Of a DNA stretch of 64,000 bases, positions 32,649 through 41,340 are shown piece by piece. The DNA is from Nocardioides sp. GY 10113. GTDB lineage: Bacteria; Actinomycetota; Actinomycetes; Propionibacteriales; Nocardioidaceae. Within the stretch, counting starts at the first letter, position 1; every line of letters starts with the position of its first letter. The stretch spans positions 29,668 to 93,667 of the forward strand of contig NZ_STGK01000019.1 in the NCBI RefSeq assembly GCF_004919105.1. The letters are read 5' to 3'. The translations under genes and the position numbers were made by a program. The notes below the pieces were generated by a model, which was not told where the DNA came from, did not search any database, and was given only the letters and a program-made list of their open reading frames with translations.

Positions 32649-33641
32649 ATGCATGTCACTCCGTTCGGCCCCGACGACGCCTCCGCGCTCGAGCGGTGGG
32701 CGACCCTCACCAACGCGGTCGCCGCGGTCGACGCGCCCTGGGCGTTCCCGGTGACGCCTGCGGAGGGCGCCGGCCGATTCCGGCACGGCTGGGACGGCGA
32801 GCCCTCGACGCCCTACCTGGCGCGGGTCGACGGCGAGGTCGTCGGCTGGGGCTCGGTCAGCGTCAGCGAGTACGACAACCTGGACCTGGCCTGGCTCGGC
32901 GTCGCCGTGCATCCGGCGTACCGGCGACGAGGGCACGGCTCCACCCTGCTGGCGGAGCTGGTCGAGGCGGCGCGCGCGCTCGGCCGCACCAGCCTCGGCA
33001 TGGACGGCTGGGAGTCGGCGGCCGGTGCGGCGTTCGCCGAGCGACACGGGTTCGTGGCCAAGCAGTCCACCATCAACCGGCGGCAGCTGCTGGCCGACGT
33101 CGCCTGGGCCGAGCTGGACCGGAGGTACGACGACGCGCTGCCGCACGCCCGCGACTACGCGATCGAGCGCTGGGCGCCGCCCACCCCCGAGGGCCTCCTG
33201 CCTGCTCTGGCGGAGCTGACGTCGGCGATCAACGACGCGCCCACCGACGGCCTCGACGTGGAGGACGAGGTCTACACGGCCGACCGGGTGCGTGCCTACG
33301 AGACCGCCACCCGCGGCCGGGGCGAGCGGATGTACCGCGTCGTCGCCCGTCACGTGCCGACCGGCGGGCTCGCCGGACAGTCCGTGGTCGCCGTCGAGAT
33401 CGACCATCCGGAGCGGGGCCACCAGCACGACACCTCGGTGGTCCGATCGCACCGGGGACACCGCCTCGGCCTGCTGCTCAAGGCGGAGATGCTGCGCTGG
33501 CTCCGGGAGGAGGAGCCGGACCTGGCCACGATCGACACCTGGAACGCCGAGTCGAACGATCACATGATCGGCGTCAACGAGCTGCTCGGCTACCGGGTGA
33601 TGGGTCGGGAGATCGCCTACCAGCGGCCACTGACGGGGTGA
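32649..33641 (+). CDS. Tandem GNAT-family acetyltransferase
   Basis: This 330-residue protein has two GNAT domains. The first has LAWLGVAVHPAYRRRGHGSTLL, with the R/Q-x-x-G-x-G/A acetyl-CoA loop (RRRGHG). The second has SVVRSHRGHRLGLLLKAEML, the same loop in HRGHRLG, and IDTWNAESNDHMIGVNELLGY. Such doubled GNATs are common in actinobacteria (mycothiol synthase is one), but nothing here indicates mycothiol synthesis. It is divergent from the small membrane protein gene. The ATG at 32649 fits the start of the fold; the acceptor is unknown. Confidence 0.85.
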   Translation: MHVTPFGPDDASALERWATLTNAVAAVDAPWAFPVTPAEGAGRFRHGWDGEPSTPYLARVDGEVVGWGSVSVSEYDNLDLAWLGVAVHPAYRRRGHGSTLLAELVEAARALGRTSLGMDGWESAAGAAFAERHGFVAKQSTINRRQLLADVAWAELDRRYDDALPHARDYAIERWAPPTPEGLLPALAELTSAINDAPTDGLDVEDEVYTADRVRAYETATRGRGERMYRVVARHVPTGGLAGQSVVAVEIDHPERGHQHDTSVVRSHRGHRLGLLLKAEMLRWLREEEPDLATIDTWNAESNDHMIGVNELLGYRVMGREIAYQRPLTG

Positions 33642-33674
33642 GCCGCGGCGAGGGCCGCGCCCGGTGACGTCGCG

Positions 33675-33833
33675 CTACTGGTAGCGGTCGAGGCGGCTGG
33701 TGTGGGCCTGGATCGTGCCTTCGTCCGCGCGGGCCGCTCGAATGCCTCGCCGCCGGTCCCGGATCGGTAGCGCCACCAGCACTGCCAGGAGCAGCACGCC
33801 GCTGACGCCCGCCACGATGCCCAGGAGGACCAT
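33675..33833 (-). CDS. Small single-pass membrane protein
   Basis: This 52-residue protein has one hydrophobic helix (MVLLGIVAGVSGVLLLAVLVALP) then an Arg-rich cytosolic tail ending in DRYQ. No family is recognised. ATG at 33833 is preferred because it starts directly with the helix; an ATG at 33863 would add ten residues. It lies convergent with the GNAT gene and divergent from arfB. Confidence 0.5.
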   Translation of the reverse strand: MVLLGIVAGVSGVLLLAVLVALPIRDRRRGIRAARADEGTIQAHTSRLDRYQ

Positions 33834-33982
33834 GTCCCCACCGCCTCTCTTGCTCGCTCCCATCCTGGCAGCGCAGCACGGCGCAGTGGGCCGTTCCGGC
33901 CGCCTGCGGCAAAGTTGGCTGCGGCGGCACTGTGGAAGGGCGCGGCGACGGGCGCGGCGGCGCAGGCGATAGCGTCGGTTTC

Positions 33983-34438
33983 ATGAGCGAGCCCGGACGT
34001 GACCTGGTGGTGCCCCCGGGCCCCGGGCTGCCTTCGGGGGCGACGATTCCCGCGTCCGAGCTGACCGAGCGGTTCTCCCGCTCGCCGGGGCCGGGCGGGC
34101 AGTCCGTCAACACCACCGACACCCGGGTCGAGCTCCTCTTCGACCCGAGCGCGTCGACGGCCTTCACCGACACCCAGCGCGCCCGGCTGCTCCGCAACCT
34201 GGGCGAGTCGATGACCCGCGGCCAGGTCTCGGTGGTCGCCTCCGAGCACCGCTCCCAGCTGCGCAACCGGGCCGCCGCGCGGGAGCGCCTCGCGGCGCTG
34301 CTGCGCGCGGCCGCGGCGCCTCCGCCGCCCCCGCGCCGGCCGACGAAGCCGTCGCGCGCCTCCCAGCGCCGGCGCGTGGAGGCGAAGAAGCAGCTGGGGC
34401 GCACCAAGGCACTGCGCGGCCGCGTCCGGGACGACTGA
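33983..34438 (+). CDS. arfB: Peptidyl-tRNA hydrolase ArfB/YaeJ-type (ribosome rescue)
   Basis: This 151-residue protein contains GGQ in SRSPGPGGQSVNTTDTRVEL, the catalytic tripeptide of release factors, without codon-recognition domains. It ends in a basic tail (RRRVEAKKQLGRTKALRGR), which in ArfB enters the empty mRNA channel. It hydrolyses peptidyl-tRNA on stalled ribosomes. The ATG at 33983 gives the usual N-terminal sequence. It is monocistronic. Confidence 0.92.
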   Translation: MSEPGRDLVVPPGPGLPSGATIPASELTERFSRSPGPGGQSVNTTDTRVELLFDPSASTAFTDTQRARLLRNLGESMTRGQVSVVASEHRSQLRNRAAARERLAALLRAAAAPPPPPRRPTKPSRASQRRRVEAKKQLGRTKALRGRVRDD

Positions 34439-34520
34439 GCGTCCGCCACGCTTGACACCTCGCGGTGGTGGGGTGAGGCTCGAGGGCGGAGACGACGGAG
34501 TCCGATCCCGCGGAGGCGCG

Positions 34521-35921
34521 ATGCTCGACATCAGGAGGTCTCCGGCCGGACGCTGGTTGGCCGGAGCGGCAGCGATGGCCCTGGCCGTGACCCTCGGCGG
34601 CGTCCCGCGCGGCCCAGCGGCGGCGTACCCGCCCGGTGACGTCGGCGCGACGACGGAGCAGTACGTCGAGACGTTCTACCCGCTCTGGTTCACGAACCTC
34701 CAGTTCGCCCTGGCGCCGAAGAACAAGTTCATCGGACCCGACCGGATCTCTCCGATCTACCAGTCGGTGGTCGCGATCAACGACGACACCCTCTACGCCA
34801 GCAGCCCGATCGACACCAGCGACGGACCCGTCCACATCCGGGTTCCGGCGTCCCGGCGGGTCGGCTACTCGGTTCTGCTGCTCGACGCGTTCGGCAACGT
34901 CTACGACTCCCCGGTGCCGTCGAAGGCGGCCGGCATCCGGATGCCCGCGACGCGCTACACGCTGGTCGGTCCCGGCACCGGCGCGCGGGTCCCGCCGCGG
35001 GCCGCAGTGCTGCCCTACGACTTCATGTTCATGATCTTCCGCGCCGACAAGTTCAGCGGCGAGGCGGACCTCACCACGCAGGCCGAGGCGTTCCGGCGCC
35101 GGCTGCGGATCAATCGCGAGGCCACCGCGGTCGTGCCCGAGCGCGACTACGCGACCCCGTTCAAGCTGATCGCCGACCGGCGGGCCAACAACCGGCCGAT
35201 CGCCTTCCTCCGCGGCCTGCAACGCGCCGTGGCCTCACCGATCCACCCGCCGCTCCCGGCGGCGGACCAGCAGCTCGTCGAGGAGTTCGACGCCGCGTTC
35301 GGCGACGGCCGCGACCTGAGTCCGGAGGAGCGGGCCGCGTTCGCCGATGCCACCCGCACGGCGCACGCCGCGATCGTGGCCAACTACCTCGACCACCGCG
35401 GCGCGACCAACTGGACGCACTTCACCAACATCGGCGACTGGGGGACGGCGGTGCTGGACCGCTCCTCGATCACGGAGTTCTGCCAGTACTGCAACGGCAT
35501 CTCCACCGCCGCCTATTACCACGCGTTCTACGACGTGGCCGGTGAGCCGCTGGTCGGCGCCACCCGCGGCGGCTACGTCATCAACTTCGCGGCTCCCGGC
35601 AGCGCGAACGGCATGACGCCCGATGCGTCCCGGTTCTGGTCGCTGACCGCCTACACGCCGCGGAGCGTCGAGCTGATCCCCAACCGCGCGAACAAGTACG
35701 TCGTGGCGCGCTACACCCCTGGACTGACCTACAACGGCGACGGCTCGCTCACCGTCCACATCTCCCGCGTCAAGCCGGCAGGGGTGCCCGCGGCGAACTG
35801 GTTGCCGGTCCGCCGGCGCCAGTTCAACGTGATGCTGCGCGTCTATGGCGTCGTCGCGGGCAGCACCGTCGCCGAGAACACCTACCTGCCCCCGCCGATC
35901 ACCCCCGCCGCGACGCCGTAG
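34521..35921 (+). CDS. Secreted DUF1254/DUF1214 protein
   Basis: This 466-residue protein starts with a Sec-type signal (RRSPAGRWLAGAAAMALAVT onward, ending near AAAYP). An N-terminal DUF1254 domain follows (FAPKNKFIGPDRISPIYQSVV-like region, about residues 40-180; NDDTLYASSPIDTSDGPV). The C-terminal DUF1214 domain has FWSLTAYTPRSVELIPN and NWLPVRRRQFNVMLRVYG. The function of these fused domains is unknown. It begins after CGGAGG at 34511-34516. It is convergent with the steroid C/D-ring operon. Confidence 0.82.
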   Translation: MLDIRRSPAGRWLAGAAAMALAVTLGGVPRGPAAAYPPGDVGATTEQYVETFYPLWFTNLQFALAPKNKFIGPDRISPIYQSVVAINDDTLYASSPIDTSDGPVHIRVPASRRVGYSVLLLDAFGNVYDSPVPSKAAGIRMPATRYTLVGPGTGARVPPRAAVLPYDFMFMIFRADKFSGEADLTTQAEAFRRRLRINREATAVVPERDYATPFKLIADRRANNRPIAFLRGLQRAVASPIHPPLPAADQQLVEEFDAAFGDGRDLSPEERAAFADATRTAHAAIVANYLDHRGATNWTHFTNIGDWGTAVLDRSSITEFCQYCNGISTAAYYHAFYDVAGEPLVGATRGGYVINFAAPGSANGMTPDASRFWSLTAYTPRSVELIPNRANKYVVARYTPGLTYNGDGSLTVHISRVKPAGVPAANWLPVRRRQFNVMLRVYGVVAGSTVAENTYLPPPITPAATP

Positions 35922-35939
35922 CCCGCAGCCCGGGTGGAC

Positions 35940-37007
35940 TCACACGACGTAGGCGGAGGCGCGACGCAGCTCGGCGGCGGCCTGGGTGACCACCCGGTCG
36001 ACCAGCTCCTCGCACGTCGGCAGGTCGTCGATCACGCCGACGACCTGGCCGCTGGCCAGCACGCCGGCGGTGGTGTCGCCCTCGACCAGTCCCGCCTTCA
36101 GCATCATCGGGGTGTTCGCCGCCAAGGCCATCTGGCCCAGGGTGCGGCCCTGGCGCTTGCGCATCTCCCGGCCGTCCTTCAGCAGCTCGGTCCAGGACAT
36201 CCCGGACTCACGCTTGAAGGCCGCGGTGCGTCGCAGCGTCGGCCCCATCCGGCGTACCGCGCTGGTCTCCTCCAGCTCCTCCACCAGGTCGGTGCGCAGC
36301 ATCCGGTGCGGCATCCCGTCCACCTTGGCGGTGACCACGGTGTCGGTGAGGCCGCGCTCGAGGTAGAGCTGCTTGACCGCGTCGGGCACCGCGCTGTCCT
36401 GGGTGAGCAGGAACCGGGTGCCCATGCCGACCCCGGCGGCGCCGTAGGAGAGCGCCGCGGCCAGGCCGCGCCCGTCGAAGAACCCGCCGGCGGCGACGAC
36501 CGGGATGTCGACCGCGTCGAGCACCGTCGGCAGCAGCAGCGTGGTGGGCACCGGACCGGTGTGGCCGCCGCCCTCGCCGCCCTGCACCATCACCGCGTCG
36601 GCGCCCCAGGCGGCGACCTTCTTGGCGTGCTTGGCGGCGCCAATCGAGGGCATCACCACGACGTCGTGCTCCTTGAGCCGGGCGATCAGCTCCGGCTTGG
36701 GGGCGAGCGCGAACGAGGCGACCTTCACCTCGTAGTCGATCAGCAGCCGGCAGCGGTCGGCGGCGTCGCCGGCGTCGGCGCGCAGGTTGACGCCGAAGGG
36801 GGCGTCGGTCCGGCTCTTGACCTCGATGATCGCCTTCTCGAGCTCGTCGAAGGTCATCGTCGCCGACGCCAGGATGCCGAGGCCGCCGGCGTTGGCGGTG
36901 CCGGAGACCAGGCGCGGCCCGGAGACCCAGCCCATCCCCGTCTGGACCACCGGGTGCAGGACGCCGACCAGGTCGGTGAACGGCGTGCGCAGCAGCTGGC
37001 CGATCAC
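35940..37007 (-). CDS. ipdC: Nitronate monooxygenase-family flavoenzyme IpdC
   Basis: This 355-residue TIM-barrel flavoprotein has HPVVQTGMGWVSGPRLVSG, MVQGGEGGGHTG and VVAAGGFFDGRGLAAAL, the FMN-binding signatures of the nitronate monooxygenase family. Its place directly downstream of ipdB and ipdA matches Rv3553 of M. tuberculosis, which acts on CoA intermediates of the steroid C/D rings rather than on nitronates. The GTG start overlaps the ipdB stop. It is the last gene of the minus-strand ipdA-ipdB-ipdC-type operon. Confidence 0.88.
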   Translation of the reverse strand: MIGQLLRTPFTDLVGVLHPVVQTGMGWVSGPRLVSGTANAGGLGILASATMTFDELEKAIIEVKSRTDAPFGVNLRADAGDAADRCRLLIDYEVKVASFALAPKPELIARLKEHDVVVMPSIGAAKHAKKVAAWGADAVMVQGGEGGGHTGPVPTTLLLPTVLDAVDIPVVAAGGFFDGRGLAAALSYGAAGVGMGTRFLLTQDSAVPDAVKQLYLERGLTDTVVTAKVDGMPHRMLRTDLVEELEETSAVRRMGPTLRRTAAFKRESGMSWTELLKDGREMRKRQGRTLGQMALAANTPMMLKAGLVEGDTTAGVLASGQVVGVIDDLPTCEELVDRVVTQAAAELRRASAYVV

Positions 37008-37789
37008 GCGGACGCCCCCGCGGCCTGTGCCGTCGGCTCGGGCACCTCGCGGAACCGGAGGCCCTTCGGGTCGAGCACCTCCCGGATGACCACCAGCTCC
37101 TCCAGGGTGGGCTCGCGGGTGGTGGGCACCTCGGCGGGGATGTCGAGCGTGAACCCGGTCGCGGCGACCACCCCGTCGACGGTCACGCCGGGGTGGACGC
37201 TGCGCAGCCGCATGGTCCCGCCCGCGCCGTTGAGGTCGAAGACGCCGAGGTTGGAGACGACCCGGTGGATGTCGTTGTACTTCGCGGCCGCCGGCCCGGC
37301 CGCCGCCGCGCGGGCGGGACCGACGCCGGAGACGATGTCCACCTGCTCCACGAAGACCCGGGGGGAGTGGCGCGGCACCCAGTACGACGTGCGGTTGTTG
37401 ACCGTGTTGCCCGGCGCGCCGCGGGAGCCGAGCAGCTGGCGCTTCGGCTGGGCGAAGTCGCCGATCGCGGAGATGTTCTGGTTTCCGTGCTGGTCGACCT
37501 GGGTGGCCCCCATCATCACGTGCCGCTTGCCGTAGGCGACGACGTCGAAGACCTTGCGGAACGGGATCCAGCCCTCGACCACGTCGCCCTTCGCGAAGAG
37601 CGGCGGCACCCCGGCGAGGAAGAGCGACTCGCCGTCGGAGATCACCAGGTCCGGGTTCGAGGTGAGCTTGGCCAGCCGGACGCCGAGCATCGGCAGCATG
37701 CCCATCGGGCTCGCGAAGATCTCGCCGTCCTCGGCGAACGCGTCCGCGATCGCGGCGGCGCAGACGTCCGCCCTGCTGTAGTCGGTCAC
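37004..37789 (-). CDS. ipdB: CoA transferase-family subunit IpdB
   Basis: This 261-residue protein is the beta-type subunit of a class I CoA transferase fold. GDGESLFLAG-like and GATQVDQHGNQNISAIGDF segments are typical. With IpdA it forms the hydrolase that opens the last steroid ring (COCHEA-CoA) in actinobacterial sterol degradation. GTG at 37789 overlaps the ipdA stop and TCA at 37004 overlaps the ipdC start, showing tight coupling. Ring hydrolysis is known of the family; the exact substrate here is inferred from gene order. Confidence 0.88.
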   Translation of the reverse strand: MTDYSRADVCAAAIADAFAEDGEIFASPMGMLPMLGVRLAKLTSNPDLVISDGESLFLAGVPPLFAKGDVVEGWIPFRKVFDVVAYGKRHVMMGATQVDQHGNQNISAIGDFAQPKRQLLGSRGAPGNTVNNRTSYWVPRHSPRVFVEQVDIVSGVGPARAAAAGPAAAKYNDIHRVVSNLGVFDLNGAGGTMRLRSVHPGVTVDGVVAATGFTLDIPAEVPTTREPTLEELVVIREVLDPKGLRFREVPEPTAQAAGASA

Positions 37790-38682
37790 TTCCCGGCCTC
37801 CTCGGTGAACGCGCTGACTGCTGCTTGGTACGACGCCTCGTCGCCGGCCAGGAACCGGTCGTGGAACGCCTGCCACTCCTCCTCGGACCCGCCCGCCGCG
37901 GCGGCGTAGGCCTTCTGGAACCGCTCGTCCCGCTCGTAGTCGGGGGTGCAGGTGGTGAAGTGGGCGCCGTTCGGCGTCTCCACGACGCCGTCGACCATCA
38001 TCCGGCTGACCAGCAGCCGCTGGACCGGGGTGTCGACGGTCAGCCCGGCGGTGTCGACCACCTGCTCGGTGGAGAGGTAGGTCCGGTCGGCGGCCATCGC
38101 GAAGAGGTCGTCGAAGTACGGGTCCGGGCCGAGGTAGGTCGCGTTGCCGTGCATGTCGGCCCGGTTGAGGTGGATCAGCGCGGCGTCGAGGTGGAGCGCC
38201 GGCACCGCGACCAGCTCCTCGCGGACGCCGTCGCTGTCGGCGTACGGGCTGGTGACGGTCTGCAGCCAGGGGTTGTTGACCATCACGTCGGAGCCGAGCC
38301 CGGCCCGCATCGGCAGGAACGGCAGCCGCTGAGCCGCGGCCCGCAGCCCGGTCTGGAACATCCCCTCGTCGAGCTCGACGACCTCCGGGATCGCCTTGGT
38401 CTGGCGCGCCCTCTGGAAGTTCGGCTCCAGCGGCACCGAGTCGAGCGAGACGAAGGCGTAGACCAGCTTGCTGATCTTGCCGGCCCGGGCGAGCAGGCCG
38501 ACGTCGGCGCCGCCCCAGGAGACGATCGTCAGGTCGGTCAGGTCGGAGTTGTACAGCGCCCGGACCAGGGCCATCGGCTTGCGGCGCGGACCCCAGCCGC
38601 CGATCCCGATGGTCATCCCGCTCTCGAGGGACCCGACCACCTCGTCGATGGTCATCCGCTTGTCGCGCGGCTTGCGGCTCAC
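37786..38682 (-). CDS. ipdA: CoA transferase-family subunit IpdA
   Basis: This 298-residue protein is the alpha-type subunit of a class I CoA transferase fold, with SGMTIGIGGWGPRRKPMALVRAL at the N-terminus and LDEGMFQTGLRAAAQRLPFLP in the middle. With IpdB it forms the COCHEA-CoA hydrolase of steroid C-ring cleavage. The GTG at 38682 overlaps the echA20 stop; an ATG at 38655 (MTIDEVV) is an alternative start. Gene order echA20-ipdA-ipdB-ipdC matches Rv3550-Rv3553. Confidence 0.88.
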   Translation of the reverse strand: MSRKPRDKRMTIDEVVGSLESGMTIGIGGWGPRRKPMALVRALYNSDLTDLTIVSWGGADVGLLARAGKISKLVYAFVSLDSVPLEPNFQRARQTKAIPEVVELDEGMFQTGLRAAAQRLPFLPMRAGLGSDVMVNNPWLQTVTSPYADSDGVREELVAVPALHLDAALIHLNRADMHGNATYLGPDPYFDDLFAMAADRTYLSTEQVVDTAGLTVDTPVQRLLVSRMMVDGVVETPNGAHFTTCTPDYERDERFQKAYAAAAGGSEEEWQAFHDRFLAGDEASYQAAVSAFTEEAGK

Positions 38683-39470
38683 TTGCTCTCCTTGCTGGTG
38701 GTCTGGCTCGTGCTGGTGCCGTTGCTCTTGGCGGTGCCCGCGAACTCGTCGCGGAGCTCGTCGCTGACGCCCATCAGGTTCAGCTCGAAGGTGAACCCCT
38801 GCTCCCAGCGGTAGGACTTGTTGACGTCGACGGGCTCGATGCCGTTGAGGGCCTCCTTGGCCGCGCGGATCACCCGGGTGTCCTTCGCCGCGATGTCGCG
38901 GGCGACGCGCAGCGCCGACTCCAGCAGCTCCTCGCGGGGCACGGTCTCGAGGACGCTGCCGAACCGGACCAGGTCGCGGGCCGGGATGGTCCGGGCGGTG
39001 AAGTACAGGGTCCGCATCATCTGCTGCGGCACCAGCCGCGCCATGTGGGTCGCGGCGCCGAGCGCGCCCTGGTTGACCTCCGGTACGCCGAAGTAGGCGT
39101 CGTCGCTGGCGACGACGACGTCGGCGTTGCCGACCAGGCCGACGCCGCCTCCGACGCAGAAGCCGTTGACGGCGGCGATCACCGGGACCGCGCACTCGTA
39201 GACGGCCTTGAAGGCCGCGTAGCAGCCCTTGTTCGCGCCGAGCAGGGCGTCGAAGCCGTCCGAGTGCTGCATCTCCTTGATGTCGACGCCGGCGTTGAAG
39301 CCCTTCCCCTCGGCGCGGAGCACCACGACCTTCGTCGCGGGGTCGGCGCTCGCCTCGTCCAGGGCGGTGGCGACGTCGAACCAGCCCTGCACCGTCAGCG
39401 CGTTGACGGGGGGCGCGGCCATGGTGATGACGCGGATCCCGTCCTCGCGCAGCTCGCTGGTGATTGTCAT
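38679..39470 (-). CDS. echA20: Enoyl-CoA hydratase/isomerase-family ring hydrolase EchA20
   Basis: This 263-residue crotonase-fold protein has FNAGVDIKEMQHSDGF (oxyanion/CoA region) and VNGFCVGGGVGLVGNADVVVA. In actinobacterial sterol catabolism EchA20 hydrolyses the D ring of a bicyclic CoA thioester. It is first in the minus-strand operon and starts with ATG 11 bases from a 22-bp palindrome shared with the divergent SDR gene. The near absence of a leader suggests leaderless translation. Assignment depends on synteny with ipdA and ipdB. Confidence 0.87.
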   Translation of the reverse strand: MTITSELREDGIRVITMAAPPVNALTVQGWFDVATALDEASADPATKVVVLRAEGKGFNAGVDIKEMQHSDGFDALLGANKGCYAAFKAVYECAVPVIAAVNGFCVGGGVGLVGNADVVVASDDAYFGVPEVNQGALGAATHMARLVPQQMMRTLYFTARTIPARDLVRFGSVLETVPREELLESALRVARDIAAKDTRVIRAAKEALNGIEPVDVNKSYRWEQGFTFELNLMGVSDELRDEFAGTAKSNGTSTSQTTSKESK

Positions 39471-39480
39471 GCCCAGGAGC

Positions 39481-39502
39481 CTACCAAGCATTTGCTTGGT
39501 AG
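39481..39502. promoter_or_regulatory. 22-bp perfect palindrome, probable KstR2-type operator
   Basis: CTACCAAGCA (39481-39490), TT, TGCTTGGTAG (39493-39502) form perfect 10-bp arms with a 2-base centre. It lies 10 bases from both divergent start codons (echA20 and the SDR gene). It resembles the AnCAAG/CTTGnT half-sites of the TetR-family repressor KstR2 of M. tuberculosis, with a wider centre. Confidence 0.75.
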
Positions 39503-39512
39503 GGTACGAGCC

Positions 39513-40307
39513 ATGTCACTCTCGATCGATCTCGCCGGCCGCGTCGCCCTGGTCACCGGCGGCGCGCGCGGCATCGGCCGCGGCATCACCGAGGTGCTCC
39601 TGGAGGCGGGAGCCACGGTCGTGACCTGCGCCCGCTCGGAGGCGGAGCCGCCGGTCGGCGCGAAGCACCGGATCTGCGACGTCCGGGACGCCGAGGCGGT
39701 GGCGGTCCTGCTGGATGGGATCGTCAGCGAGTACGGCCGTCTGGACCTCGTCGTCAACAACGCCGGCGGCGCGCCGTACGCGATGGCGGCGGAGGCCTCC
39801 CCGCGCTTCCACGACAAGATCGTCGGCCTCAACCTGATGTCGTCGCTGCTGGTCAGCCAGGAGGCCAACCGGATCATGCAGCGCCAGGAGGGCGGCGGGT
39901 CCATCGTGAACATCTCCTCGGTCTCCGCCAGCCGACCCTCGCCCGGCACGGCGGCGTACGGCGCGGCGAAGGCCGGTGTCGACGCCCTGACGACGTCACT
40001 GGCCCAGGAGTGGGGGCCGAGGGTGCGCGTGAACGCCATCGACGTCGGGCTGGTGCGCACCGCGGACACCGCGGACCACTACGGCGGGGACGAGACCGTC
40101 GCCGAGATCGAGTCGACCATCCCGCTGGGCAGGATGGCCGACGTCGCCGAGATCGGCCGCGTCGCCGCGTTCCTCGGCAGCGACCTCGCGTCCTACGTCT
40201 CCGGCGCTCGCGTCGCCTGCCACGGCGGCGGCGAGATGCCGGTCTTCCTCTACATCGCTCAGAGCGCCGCCGCTGCGGCATCCACCCAGTCCAAGGAGGA
40301 CAAGTGA
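39513..40307 (+). CDS. Short-chain dehydrogenase (steroid C/D-ring cluster, Rv3549c-like)
   Basis: This 264-residue classical SDR has TGGARGIGRG (NAD(P) loop), NNAGG, the catalytic Ser in NISSVSAS and Y-x3-K in YGAAKAG. It starts 10 bases after the palindrome, divergent from echA20, in the position of Rv3549c. It probably oxidises or reduces a hydroxyl of a ring CoA-ester; the substrate is not defined. The stop overlaps the start of a second SDR gene. Confidence 0.86.
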   Translation: MSLSIDLAGRVALVTGGARGIGRGITEVLLEAGATVVTCARSEAEPPVGAKHRICDVRDAEAVAVLLDGIVSEYGRLDLVVNNAGGAPYAMAAEASPRFHDKIVGLNLMSSLLVSQEANRIMQRQEGGGSIVNISSVSASRPSPGTAAYGAAKAGVDALTTSLAQEWGPRVRVNAIDVGLVRTADTADHYGGDETVAEIESTIPLGRMADVAEIGRVAAFLGSDLASYVSGARVACHGGGEMPVFLYIAQSAAAAASTQSKEDK

Positions 40308-41185
40308 CCAGACTGCTCGAGGGCCGCGTCGCGATCGTGACCGGGGCCGGACGGGGGATCGGCCGGGCGCACGCGCTCGAGCTCGCCCGCCACGGGGCCA
40401 AGGTCGTCGTCAACGACTACGGCGTGACGCTGGCCGGCGAGGACAGCACCGAGAGCCCGGCGCACGAGGTGGTCGCCGAGATCGAGGCGCTCGGCGGCGA
40501 GGCCGTGGTCAACGGCGCCGACGTCGCGGACTTCGCCGCCGCCGAGGCGATGGTGCGTCAGGCGATCGACACCTTCGGCGGACTCGACATCCTGGTCAAC
40601 AACGCGGGGTTCGTCCGCGACCGGATGCTGGTCAACACCTCCGAGGAGGAGTGGGACGCCGTGATCCGGGTGCACCTCAAGGGCCACTTCGCGCCGCTGC
40701 GCCACGCCGGCGCCTACTGGCGGGCCGAGGCCAAGGAGGGGCGCCAGCGCGCGGCCCGGGTGATCAACACCTCCTCCGGCGCCGGCCTGCAGGGGTCGGT
40801 CGGCCAGGCGACGTACTCCGCCGCGAAGGCGGGCATCGCCGGGCTGACGCTGGTCGCGGCGCAGGAGATGGGCCGCTACGGCGTCACCGTCAACGCGATC
40901 GCTCCGGTGGCCCGCACGCGGATGACCGAGGGCGCCTTCGACACCTCCGCGATGGCTCTGCCCGAGGACAACTCGCCGATCGTCGCGTGGCTCGCCTCCG
41001 AGGAGGCCGGCGACGTGACCGGTCGGGTGATCGAGATCGACGGCAGCCGGCTGACCGTGGAGAGCGGGTGGCGCCACGCCGCCGCCGAGGACCGCGGCCA
41101 GCGCTGGGAGGCGCTGGAGGTGGGGCCCGCGCTGCGCAAGCTGCTGGCGGCCTCGCCGGCGCCCGAGCCGGTCTACGGCGCCTGA
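40304..41185 (+). CDS. Short-chain dehydrogenase (Rv3548c-like)
   Basis: This 293-residue SDR has TGAGRGIGRAHALELARHGA and VVVNDYGVTLAGED, a motif of the peroxisomal multifunctional-type (17beta-HSD4-like) SDRs, and YSAAKAG as active-site Tyr and Lys. The GTG start overlaps the previous SDR stop. This SDR pair is conserved with the KstR2-regulated genes in mycobacteria. Its role is probably beta-hydroxyacyl-CoA oxidation, inferred from the family. Confidence 0.86.
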   Translation: MTRLLEGRVAIVTGAGRGIGRAHALELARHGAKVVVNDYGVTLAGEDSTESPAHEVVAEIEALGGEAVVNGADVADFAAAEAMVRQAIDTFGGLDILVNNAGFVRDRMLVNTSEEEWDAVIRVHLKGHFAPLRHAGAYWRAEAKEGRQRAARVINTSSGAGLQGSVGQATYSAAKAGIAGLTLVAAQEMGRYGVTVNAIAPVARTRMTEGAFDTSAMALPEDNSPIVAWLASEEAGDVTGRVIEIDGSRLTVESGWRHAAAEDRGQRWEALEVGPALRKLLAASPAPEPVYGA

Positions 41186-41340
41186 CGGCACGGCGGGCCT
41201 GCGCCCGAGCCGGCTTCGGTCTGGCCCACCGGCGCAGGTCCGACCCGCGAAGGTTTGTTTGTGCCAGGCTGGGGCAGACGTCGGGTGGTCGCGGTGTCCT
41301 GCGCGCCCGCACTCACCGACCGAGCGACGGAGGCCACCAG

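Noticed and set aside
35940..37007. True nitronate detoxification role
   Set aside because: Gene order with ipdA, ipdB and echA20 favours the steroid IpdC role.
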